Shown here: positions 18,183 through 27,312 of the stretch, one piece after another
Position numbering within the stretch: the first letter of the stretch is position 1
How the letters are laid out: each line of letters opens with the position of its first letter
NCBI RefSeq assembly: GCF_016904945.1
Contig: NZ_JADIKF010000039.1
Span: forward strand, 186,001 to 250,000
Direction: 5' to 3'
DNA length: 64,000 bases
Origin: Dyella mobilis
GTDB lineage: Bacteria > Pseudomonadota > Gammaproteobacteria > Xanthomonadales > Rhodanobacteraceae
Translations under genes and position numbers: made by a program
Notes under the pieces: generated by a model
Seen by the model: only the letters and a program-made list of their open reading frames with translations
What the model was told of the DNA's origin: nothing
Database searches by the model: none

Positions 18183-18686
18183 ATGAGCCGCATGCCCGGA
18201 CGAGCCAGAGCGAAGAACGAAATACCGTTCAAGCGGCCCGTCGAGCGCTTTGGTCGTGCCTCGTCGCCGGTGCTGTATACGACGCGGGAAACGTCCTCTC
18301 GCATGGCGCGTGTCCGCCAGAGCGGTTCGGCGCTGGAGCTTGCCGTGCGTCAGGCCTGTTGGGCGACCGGTATGCGTTTTACCTTGAGCAATCGCGATCT
18401 GCCGGGTGCGCCTGATCTCGCCAATCGTTCCCGGCGCTGGGCGATCTTCGTGCATGGATGCTTCTGGCATCGGCACGACTGCGCGTTGGCGACGACGCCG
18501 AAGTCCAACCGGGCGTACTGGGCTGAAAAGTTTGCCCGCAACGTAGCGCGCGACAAAGCCGCCAGGTTGGCGTTGTCGAGATTGGGGTTTCGCGTGTTGA
18601 CCCTGTGGGGTTGTGAAGTGCAGCGCGAGGATGTGTTGCGCAAACGTATCCGGCAGTTTGCGCGGCACATTCAATCGCCCGGCTGA
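18183..18686 (+). CDS. vsr: Very-short-patch-repair (Vsr) endonuclease
   Basis: Vsr nicks 5' of the thymine in T:G mismatches that arise when 5-methylcytosine deaminates at the partner methyltransferase's site. The 167-residue protein has the family core: MARVRQSGSALELAVRQA, the DLPGAPDL metal-binding Asp region, AIFVHGCFWHRHDCA (zinc-binding Cys/His and catalytic His), KTNxxYW-like KSNRAYWAEK, and LTLWGCEV. The usual VDGCFWH Asp is His here (VHGCFWH), a small deviation near the active site. Residues 1–40 are a basic extension; ATG 18192 is an alternative start. It lies 15 bases downstream of the methyltransferase and is almost certainly its repair partner. Confidence 0.88.
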   Translation: MSRMPGRARAKNEIPFKRPVERFGRASSPVLYTTRETSSRMARVRQSGSALELAVRQACWATGMRFTLSNRDLPGAPDLANRSRRWAIFVHGCFWHRHDCALATTPKSNRAYWAEKFARNVARDKAARLALSRLGFRVLTLWGCEVQREDVLRKRIRQFARHIQSPG

Positions 18687-18729
18687 GGCAGGTGCGTTCG
18701 GCGTAGCGAACGCGTCTGCACTCGTCGAT

Positions 18730-19368
18730 TTACATCAGCTTGTCGCCGATCAGCACCACGTCCGCCGGGCGCTTGGCAAACAGGCCAACGGTGACGATGC
18801 CGGGAATCTGATTGAGATCGCTTTCCAGCGCTACCGGATCGGCGATCTGCCAGCCGTGCACGTCGATGACCCAGTTGCCGTTGTCGGTGACTACGCCATC
18901 GCGCCACACCGGGTTGCCGCCGCGCCGAACGATCTCGCGGCCGACCAGGCTGCGCGCCATCGGAATCACTTCGATCGGCAGCGGAAATTTGCCGAGCAGG
19001 TCCACGCGCTTGCCCGAATCGATAATGCAAATGAATTTCTGTGCAGCCTGGGCGATGATTTTTTCGCGCGTCAGCGCCGCGCCGCCGCCCTTGATCAGGC
19101 GCTTGTGCGGATCGCATTCGTCCGCGCCGTCGACATACAGCGTCAACGTGCCGGTGGCGTTGAGGTCGAACACGGGAATGCCGTGCTTCTTCAATTGCGC
19201 GGTGGATTGCTCCGAGCTGGATACGGCGCCCTGGATGCGGTCCTTGATGCCGGCCAGTGCATCGATAAAGAACGCGACGGTGGAGCCGGTGCCGACGCCG
19301 ACAATGGCGCCGTCTTCCACGTATTTGATGGCGGCTTCGCCGGCTAGGCGTTTCTCTTCACTGCTCAT
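18730..19368 (-). CDS. rpiA: Ribose-5-phosphate isomerase A
   Basis: RpiA interconverts ribose-5-phosphate and ribulose-5-phosphate in the pentose phosphate pathway. ATG 19368 gives a 212-residue product, typical for the family. It has [16 protein letters not shown] (phosphate-binding loop), [24 protein letters not shown] written here in parts as DGADECD and [11 protein letters not shown] (catalytic Asp/Glu/Lys), and the later [13 protein letters not shown]. An upstream in-frame extension to 19425 has no family similarity. It converges with the vsr gene and is divergent from kch. Confidence 0.96.
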   Translation of the reverse strand: MSSEEKRLAGEAAIKYVEDGAIVGVGTGSTVAFFIDALAGIKDRIQGAVSSSEQSTAQLKKHGIPVFDLNATGTLTLYVDGADECDPHKRLIKGGGAALTREKIIAQAAQKFICIIDSGKRVDLLGKFPLPIEVIPMARSLVGREIVRRGGNPVWRDGVVTDNGNWVIDVHGWQIADPVALESDLNQIPGIVTVGLFAKRPADVVLIGDKLM

Positions 19369-19508
19369 GGCATCACCCGGAAAATTCAAAGGTGCAATGA
19401 TCCCCGATTTGGCGCCCAGCCGCATCTTCCGGCCGGACTTTAGTCCTGCGGGGGCTTGCCAGGGCGGGGATTCCGGGGAGACTGTAGCGACGACAGCGCG
19501 GAGGCCTC

Positions 19509-20690
19509 GTGGCTTTGGAATCTCTATGGCAACGCTTGCGCGAGGCCCGGCAGCGATGGGCGGGCGTCCTGCGCGCGCATGGCTGGTTTCCGCACGTCCC
19601 TTTGGCCCTGTTGCTTGCCGGCGGCGGGTTGAAGATGCTGCACGCCGACCTGGGCCAGGACTGGCAGCGTTACCTGGCGCTGGTGATGGAAGGGCAGTTC
19701 GACCAGCACCCCGCGCTGCTGCCGCCGCTGTTGATCGGGCTGGGGCAGCTGACGATGTCGGTGGGCTTGCTGATGCGGTCGCGGCTGGCCTGGACCATGG
19801 CCAGCTTGCTGTCCATTGCGGCGCTGGCCAGCCTGCTGTTCGGCGTACATCGCAATGTGCCGATGGCGATCTATTCCGCGCTGGTGCTGTTGGCCTTGCT
19901 GGCCAGTTGGCAAACCTTCGACCGTTCCAGCCTCGCCGCCAGTACGCTGTTTGCCTTTACTTCGGTGGTGATGTTGATGATGTATGCCACCCTGGGCAGC
20001 TATTACCTTGGTGCGCAATTTTCGCCGCCGATCACCGACCTGGTGACGGCGTTCTATTACGCGACGATCACCATGACCACGGTGGGTTATGGCGATATCG
20101 TGCCGCATACGCCCGAATCACGCTTGTTTGCGGTATCGGTTGTGGTGCTGGGCGTCGCCGTGTTCGCCACCTCGCTGACCGCGGTGGTGTCGCCGATGAT
20201 CAAGCGCAGCCTGCAACGCATCGTCAACCAGAAGGGCCGCACCATGAAGCGCAAGGATCATTACGTCGTGATCGGCAATACCTCCTTGGCGATCAATACC
20301 TGGCGTGAGCTGGCCAAGCGCGGGCAGTCCGTTACGCGCCTGCTGCGCGATGCGCCGGCGGAAGGCGAGCTGAGCGACGTCGACATCGTGGTAGGCGACT
20401 CCAGCGATATCGACGTGCTGCGCCAGGCCGGCGCCCACGAGGCCAAGGCCGTGCTGGCCATGCGCGACGACGATGCGGAAAACGCCTTTACCGTGCTCGC
20501 CGCCAAGGAACTGGGCGGCACAGCGCGCACGGTGGCGGCAGTGAACGATGCGCGGCATCTCAGCCGCATCAAACTGGTGCAGCCGGATGTAATCATCGCG
20601 CCGCAAGTGCTGGGTGGCGAATTGACCGCCATGCTGCTGACCGGCGAGAAGGTCACTGCCGATTTCGTGCTCCAGCGCGTGTTTCAGTAG
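19509..20690 (+). CDS. kch: Kch-family voltage-gated-type potassium channel
   Basis: The 393-residue protein resembles E. coli Kch in order and spacing: hydrophobic N-terminal membrane segments, then a pore loop with the selectivity filter [13 protein letters not shown] last membrane helix precedes [20 protein letters not shown], the start of a TrkA-N/RCK domain with further motifs [21 protein letters not shown] and [11 protein letters not shown]. It would conduct K+ across the inner membrane under ligand control of the RCK domain. GTG 19509 has GGAGG four bases upstream. E. coli Kch uses an internal in-frame start to make a separate soluble RCK domain; ATG 20244 (MKRKDHYVV) sits at the equivalent place. 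Confidence 0.9.
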   Translation: MALESLWQRLREARQRWAGVLRAHGWFPHVPLALLLAGGGLKMLHADLGQDWQRYLALVMEGQFDQHPALLPPLLIGLGQLTMSVGLLMRSRLAWTMASLLSIAALASLLFGVHRNVPMAIYSALVLLALLASWQTFDRSSLAASTLFAFTSVVMLMMYATLGSYYLGAQFSPPITDLVTAFYYATITMTTVGYGDIVPHTPESRLFAVSVVVLGVAVFATSLTAVVSPMIKRSLQRIVNQKGRTMKRKDHYVVIGNTSLAINTWRELAKRGQSVTRLLRDAPAEGELSDVDIVVGDSSDIDVLRQAGAHEAKAVLAMRDDDAENAFTVLAAKELGGTARTVAAVNDARHLSRIKLVQPDVIIAPQVLGGELTAMLLTGEKVTADFVLQRVFQ

Positions 20691-20691
20691 G

Positions 20692-20727
20692 TTGGGTTAC
20701 CCCGGACTTGGTCCGGGGGTAACCCAA
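20692..20727. repeat. REP-like hairpin between kch and the EVE gene
   Basis: TTGGGTTACCCCGGAC pairs with GTCCGGGGGTAACCCAA (one bulged base) over a TTG loop. A degenerate relative containing GGGATACCCCC and ACAACCCAG follows within 60 bases. The GTCCGGGG-type composition and convergent position suggest a dispersed extragenic palindrome that may also end both transcripts. Confidence 0.6.
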
Positions 20728-20804
20728 CAATTCCAAGCGATATTTGTTGGGATACCCCCAAGGATCAAGTCAGGGACAACCCAGTCCGCGGCGCTGCGAA
20801 AGCC

Positions 20805-21253
<449 letters not shown>

Positions 21254-21257
<4 letters not shown>

Positions 21258-21871
21258 GTGCTGGCTTCTCCCGTGGCGTCGGCGCGGCAATCGATCAATT
21301 CGTGGTCCGTGGCGATGAAGTCCAGCGTCACGTCCCAACTTTCCGGCTCGATCTGCGGCAATTCCTGAAATTCGTAGGCGATGCCTACCAAAAGGGGTTC
21401 GGTGGGGCGCAACTGATCGCGCAGAAACGCGAAGCTGCGATCGTAGTAGCCGCCGCCATAGCCGATGCGGTTGCCGCGGCGGTCGAAGCCGAGCAGGGGC
21501 ACCAGCACCAGATCCAGCTGGAACGGCGCAAACCATTCGTACGGAGCCACCGGTTCGGGAATGCCGAAGCGGTTGGGCTGCACCGCATCCCCGGCCGCCC
21601 AGGGCGCAAAGCGCAGCAGGTTGTCCTGGCCGATCAGGGGCAGCAGAAATTGTTGGCCGCGCGTGGCCAGGGGCGGAATCACCAGATTCAGCGGCAGCTC
21701 CCCATCGCAGGCCCAATAGCCGGCAATGCGCTGATCCGTATGGTATTCAGGGAGGTGTTCCAGGCTGCGGCGCAGGCCTTGGGCGGCGCCCATACGCTGG
21801 GGCGGGGTAAGCGCGCGGCGGCGTTCAGCCAGGCGCTGGCGCAGTTCACGGCGTCGTGCGGCGGTATCCAC
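21254..21871 (-). CDS. fau: 5-formyltetrahydrofolate cyclo-ligase
   Basis: The enzyme (YgfA, 5-FCL) converts 5-formyl-THF to 5,10-methenyl-THF using ATP. The 205-residue product has the family's basic N-terminal helix (RRRELRQRLAERRRAL), the folate-binding region DLVLVPLLGFDRRGNRIGYG, and GGYYDR. GTG 21871 starts the frame. Position downstream of zapA and a 6S RNA reproduces the conserved gammaproteobacterial zapA–ssrS–ygfA order, so it can be transcribed with 6S RNA. Confidence 0.93.
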
Positions 21872-21892
21872 GTCGCGCGTCTCCCATCTCCT

Positions 21893-22091
21893 GATGACTG
21901 TGACGCCCGCGGACTCCCGGACCGGCGATCCGCCCCCGGAAGCCTCTCTTGAGCGGCTTCCGGGATGGGAATGAGGTGGCGTTAACCGCGATGCCGCTGC
22001 CCACCAAACGACCTTGATCCGAAAGGGATCAGGTGGGAGGGATATTAAGGCCTCAAGGCTTTCCGCTCGCGGCGGACATGCACAACAGCCT
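21893..22091 (-). ncRNA. ssrS: 6S RNA (approximate ends)
   Basis: 6S RNA binds sigma-70 RNA polymerase by mimicking an open promoter. The minus-strand sequence between zapA and fau resembles E. coli 6S over its 5' part: ATGTCCGCCGCGAGCGG then GCCTTGAGGCC and TTAATATC parallel ATGTTCGCAAGCGG, CCTGAGCC and GATATTT. Near the 3' side is a hairpin CCGGAAGCC/GGCTTCCGG like the 3' hairpin of 6S. The outer ends (GGCTGTTGTG… and …GTCACAGTC) can pair to close the rod. Genomic position is diagnostic; exact ends were not determined. Confidence 0.75.
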
Positions 22092-22172
22092 TAAGTAACC
22101 GTCCCGGGCCGTAAATAGGAACAAGGCAATATGTAAGAGTGTGCTGGCGCACACCGCAGAAAACGCCGACCG

Positions 22173-22511
22173 CTATTTTAGTTGCGCGTCGAGTGCCGCT
22201 TCAAGCTTGCGTCGCAAAGAAGCCAATCCTTCGGCGATGCCTGGTTCAGACATGCCGTCGTTTGCGCTGGCGACGGGGTGCTTCTGCAACTGCAGATACT
22301 CGTGCGTGATGCTGATGGCGGCCAGCACCGCCAGGCGGTCAAATCCCGGCGTCTTGGCGTGCGCACGCAGCTCGCGCATCTTGCGGTCCAGGAAGCTTGC
22401 CGCTTCGAGCAGGCCGGCGCGTTCGTCCGGCGGACAGGCGATCAGGAATTCGCGATCGATCAGCCGCAGTGCAACCGGCTCGTTGGTAGGTGTGCTGATG
22501 ACGTCAGCCAT
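22173..22511 (-). CDS. zapA: Cell division protein ZapA
   Basis: ZapA bundles FtsZ filaments at the division septum. The 112-residue product has the N-terminal beta strands VALRLIDREFLIACPPDE, the EAASFLDRKMRELR helix, the FDRLAVLAAISITHEYL helix and a C-terminal coiled coil (IAEGLASLRRKLEAAL). ATG 22511 is the family start and overlaps the stop of the upstream small coiled-coil gene by eight bases. Confidence 0.93.
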   Translation of the reverse strand: MADVISTPTNEPVALRLIDREFLIACPPDERAGLLEAASFLDRKMRELRAHAKTPGFDRLAVLAAISITHEYLQLQKHPVASANDGMSEPGIAEGLASLRRKLEAALDAQLK

Positions 22512-22728
22512 TGCTCTCAAGCGCCTTGAGTCGTTGGATCATGGCTTCAACCCGGCTGCGCGCCTGTTCGTTGCGTGCCAACAGGCCTGCGCGTTCGCTT
22601 GCCAACTGTTCCTGGCTGTGGCGCAGGCTGCGATTTTCTTCGGTCAACCGATGCACGTGCTCAAGCAATCGATCGAGCTGCTGGCTAAGAGCGGCAAGCT
22701 CGTGATGGGCGGCGTCGGGTGTGTTCAT
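22504..22728 (-). CDS. Small coiled-coil protein, TIGR02449-type
   Basis: The 74-residue protein is almost entirely one coiled coil: heptad Leu/Arg-rich segment ALSQQLDRLLEHVHRLTEEN, then SLRHSQEQLASERAGL. It matches the small conserved family always found just upstream of zapA in this group. A ZapB-like or division-linked role is suggested only by position and fold. ATG 22728 is chosen; the frame continues to 22773 without similarity. Its 3' end overlaps zapA, indicating translational coupling. Confidence 0.85.
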   Translation of the reverse strand: MNTPDAAHHELAALSQQLDRLLEHVHRLTEENRSLRHSQEQLASERAGLLARNEQARSRVEAMIQRLKALESNG

Positions 22729-22818
22729 GGCCGGAACTATATCAGGACGCCGGCCGAAATCTGCTGCCCTCATGGCAGTGCATTAAACTTGCCCTTTGAC
22801 CGTTTGAGGACCGCCCCG

Positions 22819-23382
22819 ATGACCGCCCCCGAGCTGATTGGCTACGACGAACTGGACGACATCGTGGTGCACTTGCGCCTGGGCGCCACGGCCAGCGAAG
22901 TGCATGGTTCCCTGTGCGGTTTCCTGGCCGGAAACGGTCAGTTGGGCCGGCGTTCCTTGTTGGAAGTGCTGCATCTGGACGCGGGCGAGGTAAAGGTTTC
23001 CCAGGCCGATCAAGCGGTTCTGGAGCAACTCGTGCGCCAGAGCGAGGGCGAGCTGGCCGACCCCGAACTGGGTTTCGAACCCTTGCTGCCGGCCGACGAC
23101 CGCCCCTTGCCGGAACGCGCCGATGCCCTGGTCGACTGGTGCCGCGGTTTCCTGGGCGGCTTAGGCCTGAACGGCCCCGCGGCGCGCGACAAGTTGTCCG
23201 AAGAAGGCAAGGAAATTCTGGGCGATCTGGCCAATATCGCGTCGGCCCAGCTCGACTTCGGCAATGAAGACGAAGACGAGGATGCTCTGATCGAAGTGCA
23301 CGAATTCGTGCGTATGGGCGCCATGTTGCTGTTTACCGAATGCCACATCCCGACCCAGCCTTCCAACGGCACCGTGCATTGA
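22819..23382 (+). CDS. ygfB: UPF0149/YecA family protein YgfB
   Basis: YgfB proteins are all-helical cytoplasmic proteins of ~190 residues. In Pseudomonas aeruginosa YgfB lowers ampDh3 expression by counteracting the AlpA antiterminator. This 187-residue copy has EVHGSLCGFLAGNG, LVDWCRGFLGGLGL and the acidic NEDEDEDALIEVHEFVRMGAML. ATG 22819 is the start; the open frame continues upstream through unrelated sequence antisense to zapA. It is divergent from the zapA unit and overlaps pepP, the classical ygfB–pepP pair. Confidence 0.92.
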   Translation: MTAPELIGYDELDDIVVHLRLGATASEVHGSLCGFLAGNGQLGRRSLLEVLHLDAGEVKVSQADQAVLEQLVRQSEGELADPELGFEPLLPADDRPLPERADALVDWCRGFLGGLGLNGPAARDKLSEEGKEILGDLANIASAQLDFGNEDEDEDALIEVHEFVRMGAMLLFTECHIPTQPSNGTVH

Positions 23383-24689
23383 ATATTCCCCTGGATGAGT
23401 TTGCCCGCCGCCGCCGCCAGTTGATGAAAATGGCGGGCGAAGAGGCGGTGGTGCTGATCGCCACGGCGCCCGAGCGCATGCGCAATGCCGACGCGGCCTG
23501 GCCTTACCGTCAGGATTCGGATTTCCATTACCTCAGCGGTTTTCCCGAGCCCGATGCGGTGCTGGCCTTGCTGCCGGGCCGCACGCACGGCGAAGCGGTG
23601 TTGTTCTGCCGCGAGCGCGACCCCGAACGCGAACGTTGGCACGGCCCTTCCATCGGCACCGAAAGAGCGGTGGCCAGCTACGGCATGGACGACGCCTTTC
23701 CCATCGACGACATCGACGACATCCTGCCCGGCATGATCGAGGGCAGGGGGCGCGTGTATTGCCATTTCGGCCGCGAACCGCAATTCGACGCCCAACTGCT
23801 CGGCTGGGTGCGCCGGCTGCGCCAGTTGCGCGGCGGCGGCGTGGTGCCCAAGGAATTCGTGTCGCTGGGGCATCTGCTGCACGACCTGCGCCTGTACAAA
23901 TCGCGCGCCGAACTCAAGCTGATGCGCGCATCGGCCGTCATCGCCGCCGATGCGCATCTGGCCGCCATGGCCATGGCGCGCGCCGGCTGCCACGAATACG
24001 AAGTGGAAGCCGAACTGCTGCGCGTCATGCGCAGCCGCGGCGCCGTGGCCGCTTTCCCGCCGATCGTCGCCGGTGGCGTGAACGCGTGCACCATGCACTA
24101 CACCGCCAATCGCGCGCCGTTGAAGAACGGCGATTTGCTGCTGATCGACGCCGGTGCGGAGCTGGATTGCTATGCCTCCGACATCAGCCGCACCTTTCCC
24201 GTCAACGGTCGCTTCAGCCGCGAACAGCGTGCTTTGTATGAAGTGGTGTATACCGCGCAGCAGGCGGCGATCGACGAAGTGCAGCCTGGCCGTTCCTACA
24301 GTGCGGCGCATGACATCGCCGTGCACGTCATTGTCGAAGGCCTGTGCGCACTGGGCCTGCTCAAGGGCGACCCGGCCGAAGTGGTGGCGCAAGGCAGCTA
24401 CAAGCGGTTCTATCCAGCCAAGACCAGCCATTGGCTGGGCCTGGACGTACACGATGTCGGCGATTATCGCGTCGACGGCGAGCCGCGCATGCTCGAACCC
24501 GGCATGGTGCTTACCGTGGAACCGGGCATCTACATTCCGCCGGATGATTTATCCGTGCCCGAAGCCTGGCGTGGTATCGGCATACGCATCGAAGACGATG
24601 TCGCCGTGACGCGCGATGGGCACGAAGTGCTGACCGAGGGCGTGCCCAAGGCACCGGAACTGCTCGAGACGTTGCTGATGCAGCGATAA
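23379..24689 (+). CDS. pepP: Xaa-Pro aminopeptidase
   Basis: PepP removes N-terminal residues preceding proline. The product from TTG 23379 has 436 residues (E. coli 441) and begins NIPLDEFARRRRQLMKM, where homologues begin. The TTG overlaps the ygfB stop by four bases (TTGA). ATG 23340 would add 13 residues inside ygfB and has no ribosome-binding site. Dinuclear metal ligands are visible: LIDAGAELDCYASDISRTF (two Asp), HWLGLDVHD (His), VEPGIYI (Glu) and IRIEDDVAVT (Glu). Confidence 0.94.
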   Translation: MNIPLDEFARRRRQLMKMAGEEAVVLIATAPERMRNADAAWPYRQDSDFHYLSGFPEPDAVLALLPGRTHGEAVLFCRERDPERERWHGPSIGTERAVASYGMDDAFPIDDIDDILPGMIEGRGRVYCHFGREPQFDAQLLGWVRRLRQLRGGGVVPKEFVSLGHLLHDLRLYKSRAELKLMRASAVIAADAHLAAMAMARAGCHEYEVEAELLRVMRSRGAVAAFPPIVAGGVNACTMHYTANRAPLKNGDLLLIDAGAELDCYASDISRTFPVNGRFSREQRALYEVVYTAQQAAIDEVQPGRSYSAAHDIAVHVIVEGLCALGLLKGDPAEVVAQGSYKRFYPAKTSHWLGLDVHDVGDYRVDGEPRMLEPGMVLTVEPGIYIPPDDLSVPEAWRGIGIRIEDDVAVTRDGHEVLTEGVPKAPELLETLLMQR

Positions 24690-24854
24690 GAGCGTGCTCC
24701 GTCACCTCCATATCGTGAAGGATTCGTCTTCATGAACACATCTCGAGTGTGATCAAGCGCAAAGCTTCAGCATTGCTTCACCGGATGACGCATGATTGAA
24801 ACGTTCGCGCACCAGCATCGCGCGACGTATTCGAACTTCTGGGAGCCCCGAACC

Positions 24855-26948
24855 ATGACGACCTCGATGAATCGCCGCCGCTTCTTGCAACTGATGGGAA
24901 GCACGGCGCTGGCGTCGGCACTTCCTGCGAGCATCGCGCGCGCCATGGAAATTCCCGCCAACCGGCGCACCGGTTCGATTGAAGACATCGAGCACATCGT
25001 CATCCTGATGCAGGAAAACCGTTCCTTCGACCATTACTTCGGTTCGCTCAAGGGCGTGCGCGGGTTTGGCGATCCGCGCCCGGTGAATCTGTCGACCGGA
25101 CAATCGGTGTGGTACCAGCCCGATGGCGCCAGCTACGTGCTGCCGTTCCATCCCACTGCGCCGGACATGGGCCTGCAGTTCCTGGAAGACCTCGCGCACG
25201 ACTGGGCCAGCACGCACGCTGCGTGGAACCAGGGCCAATACGACCAGTGGGTGCCCAACAAAGGCACCAGCACCATGGCCTACCTCACGCGCGACGACAT
25301 CCCCTTCCATTACGCGCTGGCCGATGCCTTCACCGTATGCGATGCCTACCATTGCTCGGTGATGGGGCCGACCGATCCGAATCGCTACTACATGTGGACC
25401 GGCTGGGTCGGCAACGATGGCGCGGGCGGCGGCCCGGTGGTCGACAACGCCGAGGCGGGCTACTCCTGGTCCACCTATCCGGAAGTGCTGCAGAAGGCCG
25501 GCGTTTCCTGGAAGCTTTACCAGGATGTCGGCACCGGCCTGGATGCCAACGGCTATTGGGGTTGGACCGACGATGCCTACATCGGTAACTACGGCGACAA
25601 CTCGCTGCTGTACTTCCTGCAATACCGCAACGCGCAGCCGGACAGCCCGCTGTACCAGGGCGCGCGCACCGGTACCGATATTTCGGTAAGCGGCGGCTTG
25701 TTCGACATCCTGCGCGCCGACGTGATGGGCAACACCTTGCCGCAGGTGTCGTGGATCGTGGCGCCCGAAGCCTATACCGAACACCCGAACTGGCCGGCCA
25801 ACTACGGCGCCTGGTATGTCTCGCAAGTGTTGGACGCGTTGACCAGCAATCCGGACGTATTCAGCAAGACTGCGCTGTTCATCACCTTCGACGAGAACGA
25901 CGGCTTCTTCGATCACGCCGTGCCGCCGTGCGTGCCGCCTTCCAGTGCGCAAGGGCAATCGACGGTCTCGATCGCCAACGAAATCTTCGCCGGTGACAGC
26001 AACTATCAAAGCGGACCTTACGGCATGGGCCCGCGCGTGCCGATGATCGTGGTGTCGCCGTGGAGCAAGGGCGGCTGGGTTTGCTCCGAAGTGTTTGATC
26101 ACACTTCGTTGATCCGCTTTATCCAGCGCCGCTTCGAACGCCAATATCCCGATTTGCAGGAATCCAACATCACCGCATGGCGCCGCAGCGTCGCCGGCGA
26201 TCTGGTTTCCGCCTTCGATTTCGCCAAGCCGGACCACAGCCAACCCTCGCTGCCCAGCACCAGTGCCTACGAGCCGCCGAACGACCAGCGCTATCCCGAT
26301 TACGTACCCTCGGTGCCTACCGATCAGAGCCTGCCCGTGCAGGAACCCGGCATGAAACCGGCGCGCGCCTTGCCGTACGAACTGCAAGCCACCGCGATGG
26401 GCGGTCACCCAGGCAACTTCGGCATCCGCTTCGAAAACACCGGACGCGCAGGCGCGTGCTTCCACGTACGTACCGCCAGCGGCGCAGAAGGTCCGTGGTA
26501 CTACACGGTCGAGCCCGGCAAATCGCTTTCCCCTACGTGGCCAACGCAAGGTGCCTACGACTTCAGCGTCTACGGTCCGAACGGATTCATGCGCCACTTC
26601 AAGGGCGATCTCGCATCACCCAAAACCAACGTGCAGATCACCGCGCACTACGATGCTTCCGACCGCAGCATCGTGCTCGTGCTGGCCAACACCGGGCAGG
26701 ATTTCTGCAACGCCACCGTAGAAAACCTCTACAACGGCGAATCCATCACCTACGCCCTGCACCCAGGCGAATACCAGAAAAGAAAATGGCATCTCGGCGA
26801 CAGCTACGGCTGGTACGACCTGATCGTGCGCGCCGATGCCGAAAGCGGTTTCGTACAACGCTTCGCCGGACACGTGGAAAGCGGCGAGCCAAGCGTCACC
26901 GACCCCGCCATGGCACAAGCACGCTGGCAAAACCTGCAAAACGTCTAA
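24855..26948 (+). CDS. Tat-exported phosphocholine-type phospholipase C
   Basis: The 697-residue protein belongs to the PlcH/PlcN phosphoesterase family, which hydrolyses phosphatidylcholine or sphingomyelin head groups. A twin-arginine signal NRRRFLQLMGSTALASA is followed by an Ala-x-Ala site. The catalytic domain starts with HIVILMQENRSFDHYFGSLK (metal/nucleophile region) and contains FITFDENDGFFDH and GPRVPMIVVSPW. The C-terminal ~220 residues hold two beta-sandwich repeats typical of these enzymes. ATG 24855 has GGGAG nine bases upstream; ATG 24792 would mask the Tat signal. It probably acts in the periplasm or outside the cell, for phosphate or membrane-lipid scavenging or virulence (inference). 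Confidence 0.92.
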   Translation: MTTSMNRRRFLQLMGSTALASALPASIARAMEIPANRRTGSIEDIEHIVILMQENRSFDHYFGSLKGVRGFGDPRPVNLSTGQSVWYQPDGASYVLPFHPTAPDMGLQFLEDLAHDWASTHAAWNQGQYDQWVPNKGTSTMAYLTRDDIPFHYALADAFTVCDAYHCSVMGPTDPNRYYMWTGWVGNDGAGGGPVVDNAEAGYSWSTYPEVLQKAGVSWKLYQDVGTGLDANGYWGWTDDAYIGNYGDNSLLYFLQYRNAQPDSPLYQGARTGTDISVSGGLFDILRADVMGNTLPQVSWIVAPEAYTEHPNWPANYGAWYVSQVLDALTSNPDVFSKTALFITFDENDGFFDHAVPPCVPPSSAQGQSTVSIANEIFAGDSNYQSGPYGMGPRVPMIVVSPWSKGGWVCSEVFDHTSLIRFIQRRFERQYPDLQESNITAWRRSVAGDLVSAFDFAKPDHSQPSLPSTSAYEPPNDQRYPDYVPSVPTDQSLPVQEPGMKPARALPYELQATAMGGHPGNFGIRFENTGRAGACFHVRTASGAEGPWYYTVEPGKSLSPTWPTQGAYDFSVYGPNGFMRHFKGDLASPKTNVQITAHYDASDRSIVLVLANTGQDFCNATVENLYNGESITYALHPGEYQKRKWHLGDSYGWYDLIVRADAESGFVQRFAGHVESGEPSVTDPAMAQARWQNLQNV

Positions 26949-26951
26949 AAA

Positions 26952-27008
26952 CCCCTCACGCAACCAAGCTTTCCCCTCTCCCCTCTGGGGAGAGGGCAGG
27001 GTGAGGGG
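26952..27008. repeat. Nested GC-rich hairpin (dispersed repeat/terminator type)
   Basis: An inner stem CCCTCTCCCC/GGGGAGAGGG with a TCT loop sits inside an outer stem CCCCTCAC/GTGAGGGG. The CCCTCTCCC…GGGAGAGGG…GTGAGGGG word order is a very common extragenic element of Xanthomonadaceae-like genomes. It lies just after the phospholipase stop and probably acts in transcript ending or stability. Confidence 0.7.
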
Positions 27009-27187
27009 CCACTCTTGCGCGACTTTGCGGAAGGAAAATTGCTCTCCTTTCCACGTTTCAATACCCATCGCATCAGCGCAAACCTCACCACCCCAGGCGA
27101 ACCCCGATTCGCCCAGCGCCCACACGCACAAAACCTGCCATCGATCCCCTACACGGGTTCCGCGCGCTCATTTGATAAATTGGCACC

Positions 27188-27225
27188 GTCATCGACGCCA
27201 TCTCTAACCAGGCAACGTCGATGAC
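27188..27225. promoter_or_regulatory. 10-bp inverted repeat upstream of the 112-aa gene
   Basis: GTCATCGACG and CGTCGATGAC are perfectly complementary across 18 bases, ending 87 bases before the ATG. It could be an operator or a leader hairpin. Confidence 0.4.
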
Positions 27226-27312
27226 CCATGCAGCAATGTGTGGAAGGCGCGGACCGTGAGAGCTGGAACTCCCACGATCCGCTAACCAAAACCAACTCAT
27301 AGGAAGTTGATC

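Larger units (their letters stand above)
26949..27312. other. Intergenic region with nested hairpin and a dyad
   Basis: No gene was found in these 364 bases. The left end has a nested hairpin element right after the phospholipase stop. The right half has a 10-bp inverted repeat (27188–27225) ahead of the small hypothetical gene. Other open frames here have low-complexity proline/histidine translations. Confidence 0.6.
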
